64,000 bases of DNA from Pseudoips prasinana (taxonomy: Eukaryota > Arthropoda > Insecta > Lepidoptera > Nolidae). The position numbers were made by a program, and so were the translations under genes. Below are positions 1 to 10,769 of the stretch, in pieces. Positions within the stretch are counted from its first letter, which is position 1. Every line of letters starts with the position of its first letter. The notes under the pieces were generated by a model, which saw only the letters and a program-made list of their open reading frames with translations, did no database searches and was not told where the DNA came from. Where the stretch lies: positions 10,744,001 to 10,808,000 of the forward strand of contig OX621244.1 in the NCBI GenBank assembly GCA_951640165.1, given 5' to 3'.

Positions 1-148
1 TAAATTAAATATCCTATGAACGAATCCGGCAAATAAACTATTTGTGTACCAAGTTTCAACCAAATCGGCTTAGCCGTTTTTGCGTGATTGACTAACAAAG
101 TAAATATACAAACTTTCTCATTAAAAATATGAAATATAAGATTCTTGG
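1..148. other. AT-rich sequence with degraded dispersed repeat
   Basis: No gene. Bases around 45-120 read like the interior of a short dispersed lepidopteran repeat (a phrase resembling 'caaatcggcttagccg' followed by a run of short A/C-rich words), but no ends are visible. Confidence 0.3.
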
Positions 149-590
149 GATTATTAATACAGTGCCATCTGATCCCAAAGCAGGCAGAACCTGTACAGCT
201 GATAAACTTACATACACATTTCGAAATAGTTACATAATAATAATATGGATAGATACAAATTATTATCTAGCCAGTATAACATTACCTTAATTACCACAAA
301 CAATAAAATAAAACACGGGACAGTTACAGTTCAATATCCTTGGAAAACTTTACTCCGCGTTTTCAGTTTATGGACTCCGGTATTACAATATGTTAATCCA
401 CATACAAAACTTGCAACAAAAATAAGTGCCATACTTAATCCTATCTATCTCCTATTGATTAATTAAATTCAGAGACAGAACAAAATATAATCGTACTCAT
501 TACACAAAGATTTGTCCTGGGTGGGGATCAAACCCACAATCTATGGCTTATCAGTCACAGTCACTAACCACTACATCAACAGGACAGTCA
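149..590 (-). mobile_element. tRNA-headed SINE (family B), split or diverged in the middle
   Basis: Read on the minus strand, 505-590 is a tRNA-like head with a B-box-like motif (gggtttgatcccc), and 151-225 is the shared 3' tail (in reverse, 'ttgggatcagatggc'). The same head and tail, in the same order, occur in the better copies at 16247, 12376 and 27152. About 240 bases between them (226-468) do not match the family and may be a later insertion or strong divergence. No function beyond retroposition is expected. Confidence 0.6.
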
Positions 591-599
591 CACAAACAA

Positions 600-757
600 T
601 TGTCCAGGTGACAACGTTGACAATCGATTCCGGACCATTTATGACGTCATATGTGCTCATGGAAGCCGATTTAACGATTGATTAAGTCATTTTTAAACTG
701 GATTTATTTGAACGCCATTTATGAAATCGATGTTCGGCGACTTAGCCGGTAGAGCCC
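600..757. mobile_element. Truncated fold-back MITE copy (right part)
   Basis: This stretch matches the right part of the element at 43417-43650: the block 'gattccggaccatttatgac', the phrase 'tgctcatggaagccgattt' and the terminal arm ending 'ggtagagccc'. The left arm is missing, so the copy is truncated and probably inactive. Confidence 0.7.
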
Positions 758-1275
758 CTGTACGGTGGTTGAATCAGAAACGTCCACGCGCGCTGCGGTA
801 GTAACGAGGTGAAAATCTTAAACACTGCCACACGTGCAGTAATTAACGCCAAATGTGTGACTAGTACCCACCCCGTGTGCGTACGTGTGCGAACATGGGG
901 TACCCACCCCATGTGTAGTCGACATAGATTAAATAAGTATTTTAAGTCAAAAAGTGACTTTTACGGGCATTTTTTTATAATACCTTGGCTTAGATTATTA
1001 TACTTGTAATTTTCGTAGAACTCTATATTTTTGATAATAAAATTCAGCTTTTAACACATAATGTGGTTTTCTCTTAGTTTCTATAGATGATAAGTCAGTT
1101 AAGTAGATTTTTAGTTTATCCACTACACAGAAACTCACATGAAGTCAAATCTTTTCTCTTAGTATATTAGTGTAGTGTAAATGAGTTTTCTTACAACTTC
1201 CTCGATCTTTTGATCCTCTCAAACAATTATTTTTCTTACATAGGTCTAATGATAAGCCATACTTTATAGTAATAA
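758..1275. other. No assignable feature
   Basis: AT-rich sequence after a GC-richer patch at 770-910. I see no open frame, repeat or RNA gene that I can support. Confidence 0.4.
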
Positions 1276-1537
1276 CTAGCTGTTCCGGCCAATTTCGTCC
1301 CGCCATATTTTTTTGCCGTCAATGCTGGCTGATAGACTTCAGCCAATTAAGGTTTTAATAATTAATAAAATTTATTATTGCAATGATAATGGCGCCATCT
1401 GTTGAAGATTGGTCGCACCAACTGAGAAACCTTCGTGGGCTCGCGCACAACACTTTGCTAATGATCAAATTCATAGTTTACGATTCCATAAAGGACGTAC
1501 AGACATATATTCATTTATATATATATATATATATAGA
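1276..1537 (-). mobile_element. Non-autonomous Helitron relic
   Basis: On the minus strand it begins with TC (TCTATATATATA) at 1537 and ends with CTAG at 1276. The flanks are A and T, as expected for Helitron insertion between A and T without target duplication. The 3' end resembles the common lepidopteran 'cgaagtcgcgggcagctag' type but is mutated. The 5' end has expanded into a TA dinucleotide run (about 1514-1535). There is no coding capacity. Confidence 0.65.
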
Positions 1538-1675
1538 TTATTCAGTAAGTGTAGTTTACGTGCAAAGCTGCTCGTTGTATCCCTACTTCAGTACGTGCAT
1601 GAGTATAAATTATTCATACTTGCATTCCTGCAGCTTCGTAAAGGTCGCCGAATAAAACTCTCCTAAAAGAAGATA

Positions 1676-3833
1676 GCAAAGTCAAAGTCAAAGTCAAAGT
1701 AATTTTATTCCGTAAAAATTTTACATTTATGTGGAATCGTCATATTTTTTTTACCCTACCGTGCAGTGCATGACGTGGCAGCTACTGAGAAACACTGCCA
1801 GAAAACTCAGTAGGAATCCTTTTTTAAAATAAAATATACTTAAGATTAATTACAATCATGTGTGTTGACTCAGAACAACTCCATCCCAAGCACTTTTATC
1901 ACTTAAATAATCAGAAATTTTGTAATATGCCCTGTTACACAATTTGGCTTTAATAATTCTTTTAAACTTATTCGTAGACAATTCTCTAATATCATTGGGA
2001 AGTTTGTTATAGAATCTTATACATTGCCCCATAAAAGAGTTACTTATTTTGTGGAGACGGGTAGTATGCAGTATGAGATTATTCTTATATCTAGTATTTA
2101 CATTATGTGTATCGCTCCTTTTACAGAAGGAATCGATATTTTTATGCACATATAGTAAGTTTTCATATATATACTGAGATGGTACAGTTAGAATGTTGAC
2201 CTCTTTGAATTTTTCTCTTAGAGACACTCTCGGGCCAAGATTATAGATAGCTCTTACAGCTCTTTTTTGCAATATAAATATGGTGTCAATGTCAGCAGAG
2301 CTACCCCAGAGAAGAATTCCATAGGACATTACACTATGAAAATAACTGAAATAAACCATTCTAGCTGTGTCAACATCAGTCAGCCGTCTAATAGTTTTCA
2401 CTGCATATGCTGCAGAACTTAATTTGCCGGACAGTTTTTCTATTTGTGGGCTCCATTGTAGCTTTGAGTCAATAGTGATACCCAAGAACACAGTTGATTC
2501 AACAGGGTCCAACCTAGCTCCATTAAGTTGTACATTGGTTGTCGCCTGTTTCACATTCGGTGTAGTGAATTTAATGACTTTAGTTTTCTTATCATTAAGC
2601 ACAAGATTATTGGCATTAAACCAATGAACAACTTTAGAGATTGCATCATTAACATCGTCAAAATTGCTTAATTGTCGGTTTATTTTGAACGTCAGGGAAG
2701 TATCATCTGCAACCAACACAATCTCATGCTTATCCCTTACGTAGTAAGGTAAGTCATTGATATAAATTAAAAACAAAAATGGGCCCAGAATTGACCCCTG
2801 TGGGACGCCCATTACCACTGGAGATCCCGGAGATATTTTACCGTTTATTTCGACCTTCTGAATTCTATTGCCCAAGTAAGAAGTCAGAAGTTCGAGAGCC
2901 TTGTTCCTAATACCGTAGTGGTGTAATTTTCTGACCAGAGTATCATGATGAACGCAATCGAACGCTTTGGACAAATCGCAAAAGATACCTAATGCATCTT
3001 GCGAGTCTTCCCACGCCGCGAATATACTTTTTAATAAGTTGACCCCTGCATCTATGGTTGAACAACCCTTTGTGAATCCAAACTGTTTCCGGTGTAGTAA
3101 ATTATGTATATTAAAGTGTCTGAGCAGCTGGCTAAGCATAAGCTTTTCAAATATTTTACTAAGAGTGGGCAGCACGGAAACAGGTCGAAAATTTGAAGGG
3201 TCTGAAGTATCACCAGCTTTAAACAAAGGAATGATTTTACTATACTTCATCAAGTCAGGAAATACACCTGATGCAACACAGCAATTGAACACAGTAGCTA
3301 AGTGTGGGGCGATTATAGTAATAATTGATGAAACAGTCTTAACAGATAGACCCCACAGATCCTTTGTGTTTTTCATATTAATACTCTTGAAAGCATTTAA
3401 AATATCTTTAGGGCTAACCACCGAAAATTCAAAAACTGTGTCACACGACCCTACGCTTTGCTTGAGTATCTGCTCAGCAGATGTAGAAGAACATGAAAGA
3501 GAGTTAGTAAGTATGACTGGAATATTCGAAAAATATTTTTCAAACCCAGTCGCAATCTCCAAATCGCCTTTAATATCTATGTTGTTTATTACTAAGTTAA
3601 AATCACGACTACGTATTTTTGTTTTACCTGTCTCAGCATTAATTATCTTCCAAGTAGTTTTGATTATATTTGTAGAAGATTTAAGTATATTTTTTATGTG
3701 CAAAGATTTAGCAGCGGTACAGGCTCGTCTAAATGTTTTGGCATATTGTTTCACATATTCTTGAAACTCTGTATTATGATTATGGGATCTTTCTTCATAC
3801 AATTCATACAACCGATTCCGACTTAAGCAAAAT
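1676..3833 (-). mobile_element. 5'-truncated non-LTR retrotransposon (jockey/CR1-like)
   Basis: The element contains the reverse-transcriptase fragment described separately, then a 3' UTR of about 180 bases ending in a short array of 6-base units (agtcaa in + orientation, 1676-1699). Homology is lost just 5' of 3833, where an in-frame stop appears, so ORF1 and the endonuclease are missing. Terminal short tandem repeats instead of poly(A) are usual for several non-LTR clades. The 3' end of the same family recurs at 5551-5984. No clear target-site duplication was found. Confidence 0.85.
1856..3811 (-). pseudogene. Reverse transcriptase fragment of LINE ORF2
   Basis: This is an uninterrupted 651-codon frame encoding the RT and C-terminal part of a non-LTR ORF2, which in intact elements copies the element RNA at a nicked target. 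Visible RT motifs: KIIPLFKAGD (about 192-201), FRPVSVLPTLSKIFEK (208-223), QFGF (243-246), DLSKAFDCVHHD (279-290), GVPQGSILGP (335-344) and the catalytic block LVADD (366-370). A C-terminal RAVRAIYNL-type region follows. The usual F/YADD box is VADD here, with both aspartates kept. There is no true start: the first codon is TTG inside the domain, and homology runs about 7 codons further upstream to a stop. The N-terminal AP-endonuclease (usually 200-250 residues) is missing. The long clean frame suggests a fairly recent insertion, but the copy cannot be autonomous. Confidence 0.9.
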
Positions 3834-3994
3834 TATCCAGTCTTATTGAATTGCTGGAAAACTAACAAGATTGAAGAATTGATTTAATTCTAATAAGTAT
3901 AACAAGGATCGCAACGCTACAGCTTTGAATTTCGTCACTATTGTCTATTTTTTAACCAAAGTCCAAGTTCATCGTGGTTTTATTTAGTGTTATG
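3834..3994. other. Flanking AT-rich sequence
   Basis: Short gap between the LINE and a MITE. Nothing recognised. Confidence 0.4.
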
Positions 3995-4134
3995 TACAGA
4001 CGCCAGCACATCAAGCTACCCCAGTCTGTCAAATTTCCCTAATTGAAAGTGAACCTTATAGTTTTGTGATAAAGTTGAAAATCTATAAAAGAAATTTGAC
4101 AGATTGGGGTAGCTTGATATGCTGGCGTCATTAC
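3995..4134. mobile_element. TA-flanked MITE, copy 1
   Basis: A 140-base element with long terminal inverted repeats; the left arm begins TACAGACGCCAGCACATC. The right arm is its reverse complement except for decay at the last bases (gcgtcattac). Copies lie at 12752, 18082 and 19271. The length, lack of coding sequence and TA at the ends suggest a Tc1/mariner-type MITE. That superfamily call is inference. Confidence 0.8.
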
Positions 4135-4486
4135 ATACTATAATAATAAATATCATTACGTACATTTCGCAACAACCATAAATCTACATTTCATGGCTTT
4201 CACGTCATTAGGTGATTTAATAATTATGAACACATTAGAAATATCATATTATTACAAATGTTGCTTAAACGTTGTTTGATATTTAAATACAACATGCTTT
4301 ACGGATTTTATAGGCTGCTTCTGTATTTAATTTTAGAAATTAACGTTCTTCGATTAACATATAGATTCATACATTCGATTGAAATTAACTTAACACATAA
4401 TTTCTACTTCGTTTTAATATTGGCACTACCACTTTAAAATATATTACCAATGGAACGTATTCACTGTCCTCCTCTCATCAAGGTCA
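4135..4486. other. No assignable feature
   Basis: AT-rich DNA with no supported gene or repeat. Confidence 0.4.
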
Positions 4487-4780
4487 CTTGGAATAAAATA
4501 TAGAATAGAATAAGTATATTTATTTACATTTAACATGGCCAAATACATTACATTAAACTAAAAAAAAAAATCATAGCCTTTTGTTACTACTTTTATAGGT
4601 GTATATGAGGTGTATGTAAGTTACATCCGTCTTATGGCGGTCGAGGCAACGTATCCGTTACCAAACTACCTACTTGAGGCGCAGCTTATCTAGTGATTCA
4701 TGACTTAAGTCCCTGGCCTAGTTGTTGTATCCAAACTACTTTTTTCTACATACATTAGGTTTTTAAATTTCAACTCTTTG
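4487..4780 (-). mobile_element. LINE 3'-end fragment (type 2)
   Basis: Non-coding sequence sharing landmarks with 5505-5550 and 5985-6075 (a 'cttatgg-ggt-gaggc' word, a 'gttac-aaact' word and 'cagcttatcta'). Read on the minus strand it ends with an AATAAA-like motif near 4510-4520, consistent with a retrotransposon 3' UTR. The coding part is absent, so the family is not determined. Confidence 0.5.
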
Positions 4781-4984
4781 TTCACTGCAAAGTTTACGAG
4801 CTATTCCCGTTACATACAAAGGGCAGAACATGAGAGTGAAGAGATTTGTTATTCTGGTATGAAATCTTAACAGTAGCCATGTGTAGGTATATCAACTGAG
4901 AATAGCCTTATATGTACCATCCAATTCAGCATCAATCAGGCATTATTTCGATCGCATGTTAACCAATGAGTTCAATATTTCAAT
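4781..4984. other. No assignable feature
   Basis: Nothing recognised. Confidence 0.3.
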
Positions 4985-5490
4985 ATTTATTTATTTATTT
5001 ATTTGTCACCAACCTAACATCTACCATTACAGGATACATCCCAATGCAGTAGCGAAGACCCCAACTTGTCTTCTTCCTATAACATATTTCTTTATATGCT
5101 GTCCTTGTAAATTCACTCAGTGTACAGTGAAACACGTCCAATTCCGAAGCAATATCGTTGAGAGTGCGCAGTGCGCGCGTCAGTGGCGCCTCCTTCAGTA
5201 GGTTAGTGCGCACGCGCGGCAGGCTCAGCAGCGCCGGCCGCCGCCGGCGTCTCCACACATACCGGTCCGGGACACACAGCCACATCGCACCTAACACATC
5301 CTCGTTCTCTATTTTACCCCTAAAAACCTTAAATACGTAATCTACTAGGGTGAAGTCCCTCCTTACCCGTAATTTGTTGTACCCCACCATACCTAATATA
5401 AATAAAGTGGGGTACATTGAAGGGTAAAACGGGTATACCCCGTACTGCCTCAAATACAGAAACCTAATAAATTTATTTTGTTCTGAGTTT
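4985..5490 (-). pseudogene. LINE ORF2 C-terminal tail (second LINE family)
   Basis: The minus strand is open for at least 152 codons from 5453, and about 12 more codons upstream fit the same domain (QNKFIRFLYL before RQYGVYPFYP). The text is typical of the region downstream of RT in insect non-LTR elements: YPTLFILGMVGYNKL, then RRDFTLVDYVFKVFRGKIEN, a VPDRYVWRRRRRPAL segment, RTNLLKEAPLTRALRTLNDI and a final DVFHCTLSEFTR. All RT catalytic motifs are missing, so this is a 5'-truncated 3' fragment. The local GC peak (5155-5290, arginine-rich segment) stands out from the AT-rich surroundings. No host function is expected. Confidence 0.8.
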
Positions 5491-5499
5491 ACTGAGTTG

Positions 5500-6075
5500 T
5501 ATCTATAGGTGAGCCTAATATCTATCTTATGGGGGTTGAGGCTACAATTCTATTCAAATTCAAAAATCATTTATTCCGTAAAAATATATATTTGTGTGGT
5601 AAATAAAAGCTACTCAAGATTAATTACATATTTTTTATGTATGCTGACTTAGAACAATTCAATCCCAAGCCCTTTTGACACTTAAATAATCAGATACACA
5701 ATATGGTTTTAATAATTCTTTTTAACTTATTTATTAATAACTTATTTCAGACCATTTTTCAGTCCGTAATGTTAGTAATTTTACAATATATAAATATCGG
5801 ACTATCCCATTTATCACATAATGCGTTCAAGATACCGTGTGAGCTACCACGCACACTGCGTAGGAGGGAAGCACACCGTTTGCGGATGATGGCGTGAAAC
5901 CATCAACTCTCGCTTCCGCAAACATTGGGAATTATCGGGAAGTTTGTTATAGAATCTTATACATTGCCCCATAAAATATCTACTTATCTGTTACTAAACT
6001 GACGCCTTAAAGCACAGCTTATCTACGATTCATGCATCTAGTTAGTACGTGGCCTACTTGCTTGCTACTTTCCAC
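5500..6075 (-). mobile_element. Nested LINE 3' fragments
   Basis: The outer fragment (5500-5550 and 5985-6075) is of the type seen at 4487-4780. It is interrupted by 5551-5984, which matches the 3' end of the LINE at 1676-3833: the 'attccgtaaaaat' tail, the 'cccaagcccttt' block and the 'ggaagtttgttatagaatct' block. That inner copy has foreign sequence of about 180 bases (roughly 5745-5930) where the LINE has about 20 bases. At least two, probably three, successive events are stacked here. Confidence 0.65.
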
Positions 6076-7459
6076 TGTTGCTACCAATATAAATTGAAGA
6101 AAGAATATAATGTTGTGTTATGCAAATTATATGGACGGCTATATTCAGCTTTCGAGGAAACAGAGAAGGTTTTTATGGAAGGTACGCTCAATATACCGAA
6201 CACCTACATAATGCGAATGTGGTTATGAATGAAAATACTAAATACATCAGTCTACACAACTATGTTTTGTTTTGTTTTCTGTTCTAGGTAAATGAAGTTA
6301 CGAAATTGTATCAAATAATCCTAATAATTATGTTTTCTAATTTTTTGTATGCGACTGTGTAGGGTTAAAAAAATACGATTGCCATTAATGTTGAATAAAA
6401 AACACAAAAATTGTAACATTGACTGTATAGTACAATTTTTAAAAAATATAATCGAATTTCCGGATTTGTAAAATGAACTCAATTTAAAGAATATTGGAAA
6501 TATAAATAACAAATAGTTACTAACGATTTAATTTTAAATTACTTTTATTTTTTTTTATCTTCATATTTCTTTTTAATAATCAGAAAAGATGCCCAATAAG
6601 TAAGTCCTCAGTTACAAATTCTTATTAACATTTTTATTTAAATATAAATGTGAAAATCTAAAAAACACTAACCTAATGAAAATAAAATGTAAAAGTCACT
6701 CAAATTGAGCATAACTTTATCATTGGTATTTTGCTTTAATTGCAATTTTACAAAATAATTTTGGATGGATACAACACAAATAGAGGTTTTGATGTGCTCC
6801 TTTGAAGTCACCGGCTCTAAATTACTTTTTTGGGCTTAGGTAGTCCAGTTTATATTTATTTTATATAATGATAATGTTTATTGGTTCTAGAAAAAGAAAA
6901 TACAATTATAGTTATAATTAAAATATATATGTTCGAGCATAACGTTAATCTACTGCACTGATTTAAAGAAAAGGATTGGTTGGTAAGTATATGTTTTATT
7001 TCGATATTATTATGGATGCTATAGAACCTAATTATGACTTTCGTGTATGTGACTTTCTAGACTAGTTCTATTACAACTACAGTTACAATCTCTTTCTTAA
7101 CTTGTTAAATTAAATCCTATCACCCGTTATTTTAGTCTTTTTGCTAATCTTGTTTATCCTAAGTTTGTCTGAAAGCAATCGCATTTAACGATAAGACCGC
7201 TCATCGTACGTCATTTAATGTTACTGTTTACTCTCACGTGTAAATCTTGGTGAATAATAAAGGTGTTAGTGGATCGAACGACGACACGTGTCGGCAAAAT
7301 TTGGATGACATATAAGTATCTAGTAATGTTAGTTATAAGTCTTATGCGTTAACTACGTTCTGTAATGTGTATGAATGACATCTATCACCGCGCCTTTAAC
7401 AAGAAACTTATTTACCGCGCACCACCACTCTCAGGAATTATTTAATTGAGGCGCTCATA
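6076..7459. other. No assignable feature
   Basis: About 1.4 kb of AT-rich sequence. Frames are short and without recognisable domains; I see no repeat ends or RNA gene. Confidence 0.4.
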
Positions 7460-7699
7460 GCTAGATGCTCTCAACGGTCCGTAAGTGATCAGCGAGGTTA
7501 AGCATCTAGGTTCGCGGTCAGTCCATAGATGGGTAACCGCCAAAGTGGTTTAACTTCTGAGCGTCTCCATGCTTCGGAGGGCACGTTTAGCTGTCAGTTG
7601 TAGTCATCAGATAACAGTCGTTAAGCCATGTCAGAGGCCTACTGGGTGGCTTGAACAACTCTGACACTAGAGTAACCACTGCCGATACTATAAGTAATT
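7460..7699 (+). mobile_element. 5S-rRNA-headed SINE, copy 1
   Basis: The first ~90 bases follow 5S rRNA: 'gtgatc-gcgaggttaagca' (5S internal A box, GTTAAGCA), then 'cggtcagtccatagatgggt' and 'aaccgcc' (C-box region, diverged by one base). The body carries 'tgcttcggagggcacg' and a 3' part ending 'ccactgccgatactataagt'. Other copies: 15160, 37569, 38949, 44077, 62273. 5S-type internal promoter elements would let RNA polymerase III start such a SINE. That is family knowledge; expression was not shown. Confidence 0.75.
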
Positions 7700-7749
7700 A
7701 ACTGCGGATGCATTTTGCGCCGGTATGACATGACAACCTTCAAGAACCA

Positions 7750-7848
7750 ATTCCTTTATAAAAGGCCGGCAACGCACTTGCGGCACCTCTGTCCATGAGG
7801 GTCGGTGATCAGTTACATCAGGCAACATTGCTCGTAAGCCTTGCCATC
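7750..7848 (+). repeat. Widespread lepidopteran repeat core
   Basis: Contains 'aaaggccggcaacgcacttg' followed by a 'gtcggtgatcagttacatca' block. I remember this word pair as very common in lepidopteran non-coding DNA and element tails. I do not assign it to a defined element. Confidence 0.5.
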
Positions 7849-7914
7849 ATGAATATAAAAAAAATTAAGCTACAGGTTCTGTCTACTGATTTGATGATTA
7901 TAATTATTTTATAA

Positions 7915-8094
7915 CTAGCTGCCCCGTGGTTTTACCCGCATTAAAATTTATAAATTATAGCCTATGTATTAATCCAGGGTGTCAGCTAAATTTTATTAAA
8001 ATCACTCCAGCCGTTTGGACGTAAAGAAGAAACAAACATACACACTCAGACTGTCACACATCCACAAACTTTCGCACTTATAATATTAGTAAGA
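7915..8094 (-). mobile_element. Short non-autonomous Helitron (180 bp)
   Basis: The minus strand starts TCTTACTAATATTATAAG at 8094 and ends CTAG at 7915. The flanking bases are A (7914) and T (8095), matching the Helitron target dinucleotide. The interior ('ccagccgtttggacgt', 'caaacatacacactca') matches the copy at 29430-29603. It is too short to encode protein. Confidence 0.75.
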
Positions 8095-9624
8095 TTATTT
8101 TTGATAAAATATGTAAGCTTGAAGATGGGCCAATTTACCTATCTCGTATTAAAAACGTTATCGAATATATTTCGTAAACCGTTAAAAGTAACGCAGATGC
8201 TTATAATTTGGTATTATTATGGTGCTACTAGTACCTGAAGGTGACCCAGTGTTATATATATCCAGTAAAGTGTGAGGTCATTGATCTTAACATTATAAAA
8301 GATTCTGAAGCTTGATATCCAACATACCATGATATTTAGAAATTCTGTCTATTACGTAAGCTATATTTTTGTTTATGGCACGCATCACGTGAGTAAATAG
8401 ATAAAAATTAGTCCCCACTTCATATGGATTATTTATCTATTCTTTATGTAGTAATTATTGACTGCCGGGCGTCCCCCTTGTGGTTAAAATATTGGACGCC
8501 TTCGTGTTCGTGAACTGTTTTGTTTTGTCACACTTGCTTATATTGACATTGTAACTTACCATGTAGGATTTCGTATCGAGTGTTGGGTTGTATTTGGGAG
8601 ATGTAAATTAAAATTCTAAATAATCGAAATCGTAACCGTGTGCACCTTTTTTTTCGCCCTCTTTGGGCAGTCTAAGATCTGTGACCATACCGCCTCGTCT
8701 TCAGTTGTAATATTTATATTTCAAAGTCAGTCAGTCATGTCCGTCACGTCCGTCACTGTCAAGTCATAGTCCTACCACAGTAAAGCAGTGGAGACTTTAC
8801 TAGAGGCTTCTATGGAGTTTTGGTTTCAACACGGAAAATCACAATTCACGGCAATATCGCACTTTCCTCCACTTGTGTACGTTGTCGAAGATGTTATGTC
8901 TAAAAATCCACCATATTTACAAATAAATACTCGAATTTACACCAGTTTTTGAAAATAAAACAAAGCCTCGATGCGTCCTTTTCCGCGTTGGCGCCAAAAC
9001 TCTAACCGTGTGGACTCTATTGCAGCCATGACACAAGAGAGCCAATGTTGCCATTACATAAAAAAAACTATTAATTAATGTTAAGTTGCCAACAACTATG
9101 AAGTAAATATGTTCGGCACTGTCTGCATAACTGTATGACTTAAATTCAGCAAGCAGGCTTGCTCCCATTGGTTATAACAGTATAAATCCTTTGTAAAGTA
9201 TAAGGAAGGTCTGGAACGTTTGATGTCCAAAGAGGTCATTAGAGATGTAACATACTCTCTTTAAACGTATGACTATTAGTTAGAACATGATCGTTTCGTT
9301 GGTCTAGTGTTAGCATGTTGGTTGTTTGTCCCAAAAAGTGTTATTGTAATATTTCTGGCAAGAAAATCACCAATCACACGTACCAGCCCGAGAGCTTGAA
9401 GTTGGCGGTGTTATACACTTCCCAAAGCATGAATAGTTGAAATAATTGTAAAACATTATATGAAGCTATAATCATCTGACAGCTGTGTTTAGTTGTAATT
9501 AGACTGCAAGTTTACACATTCACTGTCGGGCATGTGGCGGGGTTGGTAAAATATGTGAAACTGTAATTGTGATGACTATAAAATCTTGTCTGTACCATAT
9601 TTTGAGCGAAATAAAGATTACTTA
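8095..9624. other. No confident feature; unrecognised 83-codon frame inside
   Basis: AT-rich sequence. The minus-strand frame 8917-9168 (MGASLLAEFKSYSYADSAEH, then a hydrophobic stretch and a basic LAPTRKRTHRGF segment) is more protein-like than its neighbours. It may be a piece of a dispersed element; I cannot name it. The plus strand near 8988 contains 'ttggcgcc', which superficially resembles a retroviral-type primer site, but no LTR context is visible. Confidence 0.25.
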
Positions 9625-9855
9625 CTTGCTTTGCACGCCGTAGATCGTGGGTTCGTTTCCCACCCTGGACAGATATTTGTGTGCATGAACATGTCTATTT
9701 GTCCTGACTCTAGGTATAATTATCTATATAAGTATTTATTAACAAAATAAAAGAAGTAGGTATATGTTGTATATCAGTTATCTGGTTTCCATTACACAAG
9801 CTCTGCTTAGCTTGGGATCAGATGACCGTATGTGCATTACGTCCTAAGATATTTA
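9625..9855 (+). mobile_element. tRNA-headed SINE (family B)
   Basis: Truncated tRNA-like head with B box 'gggttcgtttcccacc', then 'atttgtgtgcatgaacatgt', 'gtaattatctatataagtat' and the tail 'tggtttccattacacaagct'. It follows the order of the full copy at 16247-16512. Confidence 0.8.
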
Positions 9856-10309
9856 TAGAAAATATGTAAAAGTCCATATAATCTGTAATCTGATTCTGTA
9901 CCTATGAAATACCTACTACAAGATATATAAGTTTGTTAGAGTCCATTAGGCTTTCAATGCACTCTTTAAGTAATAAATAACATTAATGAGTAGATAAAGC
10001 CGCTGTAATACAGTTATACCACTATGCCTTTTGCAATTAGCTTAAATTATTGCTAATGGCGCTGAGGTTACGTTCACTCACCTGAGTACTAGGTGCGATA
10101 AACCCTTATCAAAGGGGAATTCAATAGTAAGTAAATTGGCATTTACAGCTGGGATCGGGATAAGTACTCGCTTTAGGTATATACAATAAAAGCTTTTCCC
10201 TTATTACTTCGAAGACTTTGATAAGGACGTCTGTGAATACTACGACGTCCTACACAGTTATACCTGTGCATGTTTATTCAATAACTTTTAAATCACAGTT
10301 TATTCATTT
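9856..10309. other. No assignable feature
   Basis: Nothing recognised. Confidence 0.4.
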
Positions 10310-10460
10310 AACTATTCAAATTCAAATACTTTATTTCACACATAGTGTTAGTAGACAAGATAATTTAATAAAAAGGGTTAGTAATAAAGCTACCTAAATT
10401 ACAATTAGTATGGACTCAGTGACGCAGCAGAGAGGCGTCACACCGTTCTGAGAAGACGCT
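10310..10460 (-). mobile_element. LINE 3'-tail-like fragment
   Basis: Begins with 'attcaaattcaaatacttta', similar to the tail at 5560. Read in reverse it would end in a short A/T-rich repeat, as LINE 3' ends in this window do. No coding part. Confidence 0.4.
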
Positions 10461-10462
10461 CA

Positions 10463-10620
10463 GTGCCTCTAGCACGAGTTCCTGCAGTTTACTTACTCGA
10501 TCACACGTACAGTTTCCTCTCGCGGAAACTATTAAGAATTAAACTCTGGTGCTCAATGTATGGGACGAAACTGTACGTGTGATCGAGTAAGTAAACTGCA
10601 GGAACTCGTGCTAGAGGCAC
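10463..10620. repeat. Perfect 54-bp inverted repeat
   Basis: The left arm 10463-10516 and right arm 10567-10620 are exact reverse complements over 54 bases, separated by 50 bases. The arms start gtgcctctagcacgagttcc. No target duplication flanks the structure. A transcript would fold into a long perfect hairpin; transcription is not shown. Confidence 0.9.
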
Positions 10621-10769
10621 AGGAGACTATTGGTGGTTGTCCGCAGTCGGCCTACTATTGATACGGTCCTCTTTCTTATTATGGTGTAGATACCATTAGT
10701 ATGCGTCTCCGCAAACATACCGGATGCACTACAGTGCCAAAACAACCCCAACATTATCCTGAATGCCTT

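Noticed and set aside
2367..3764. Plus-strand frames at 2367-2627 and 2967-3764
   Set aside because: Antisense shadows of the LINE reverse transcriptase on the minus strand; no domain of their own.
8985..9000. Retroviral-type primer-binding site (ttggcgcc)
   Set aside because: Isolated 8-mer without an adjacent LTR end or internal coding sequence.
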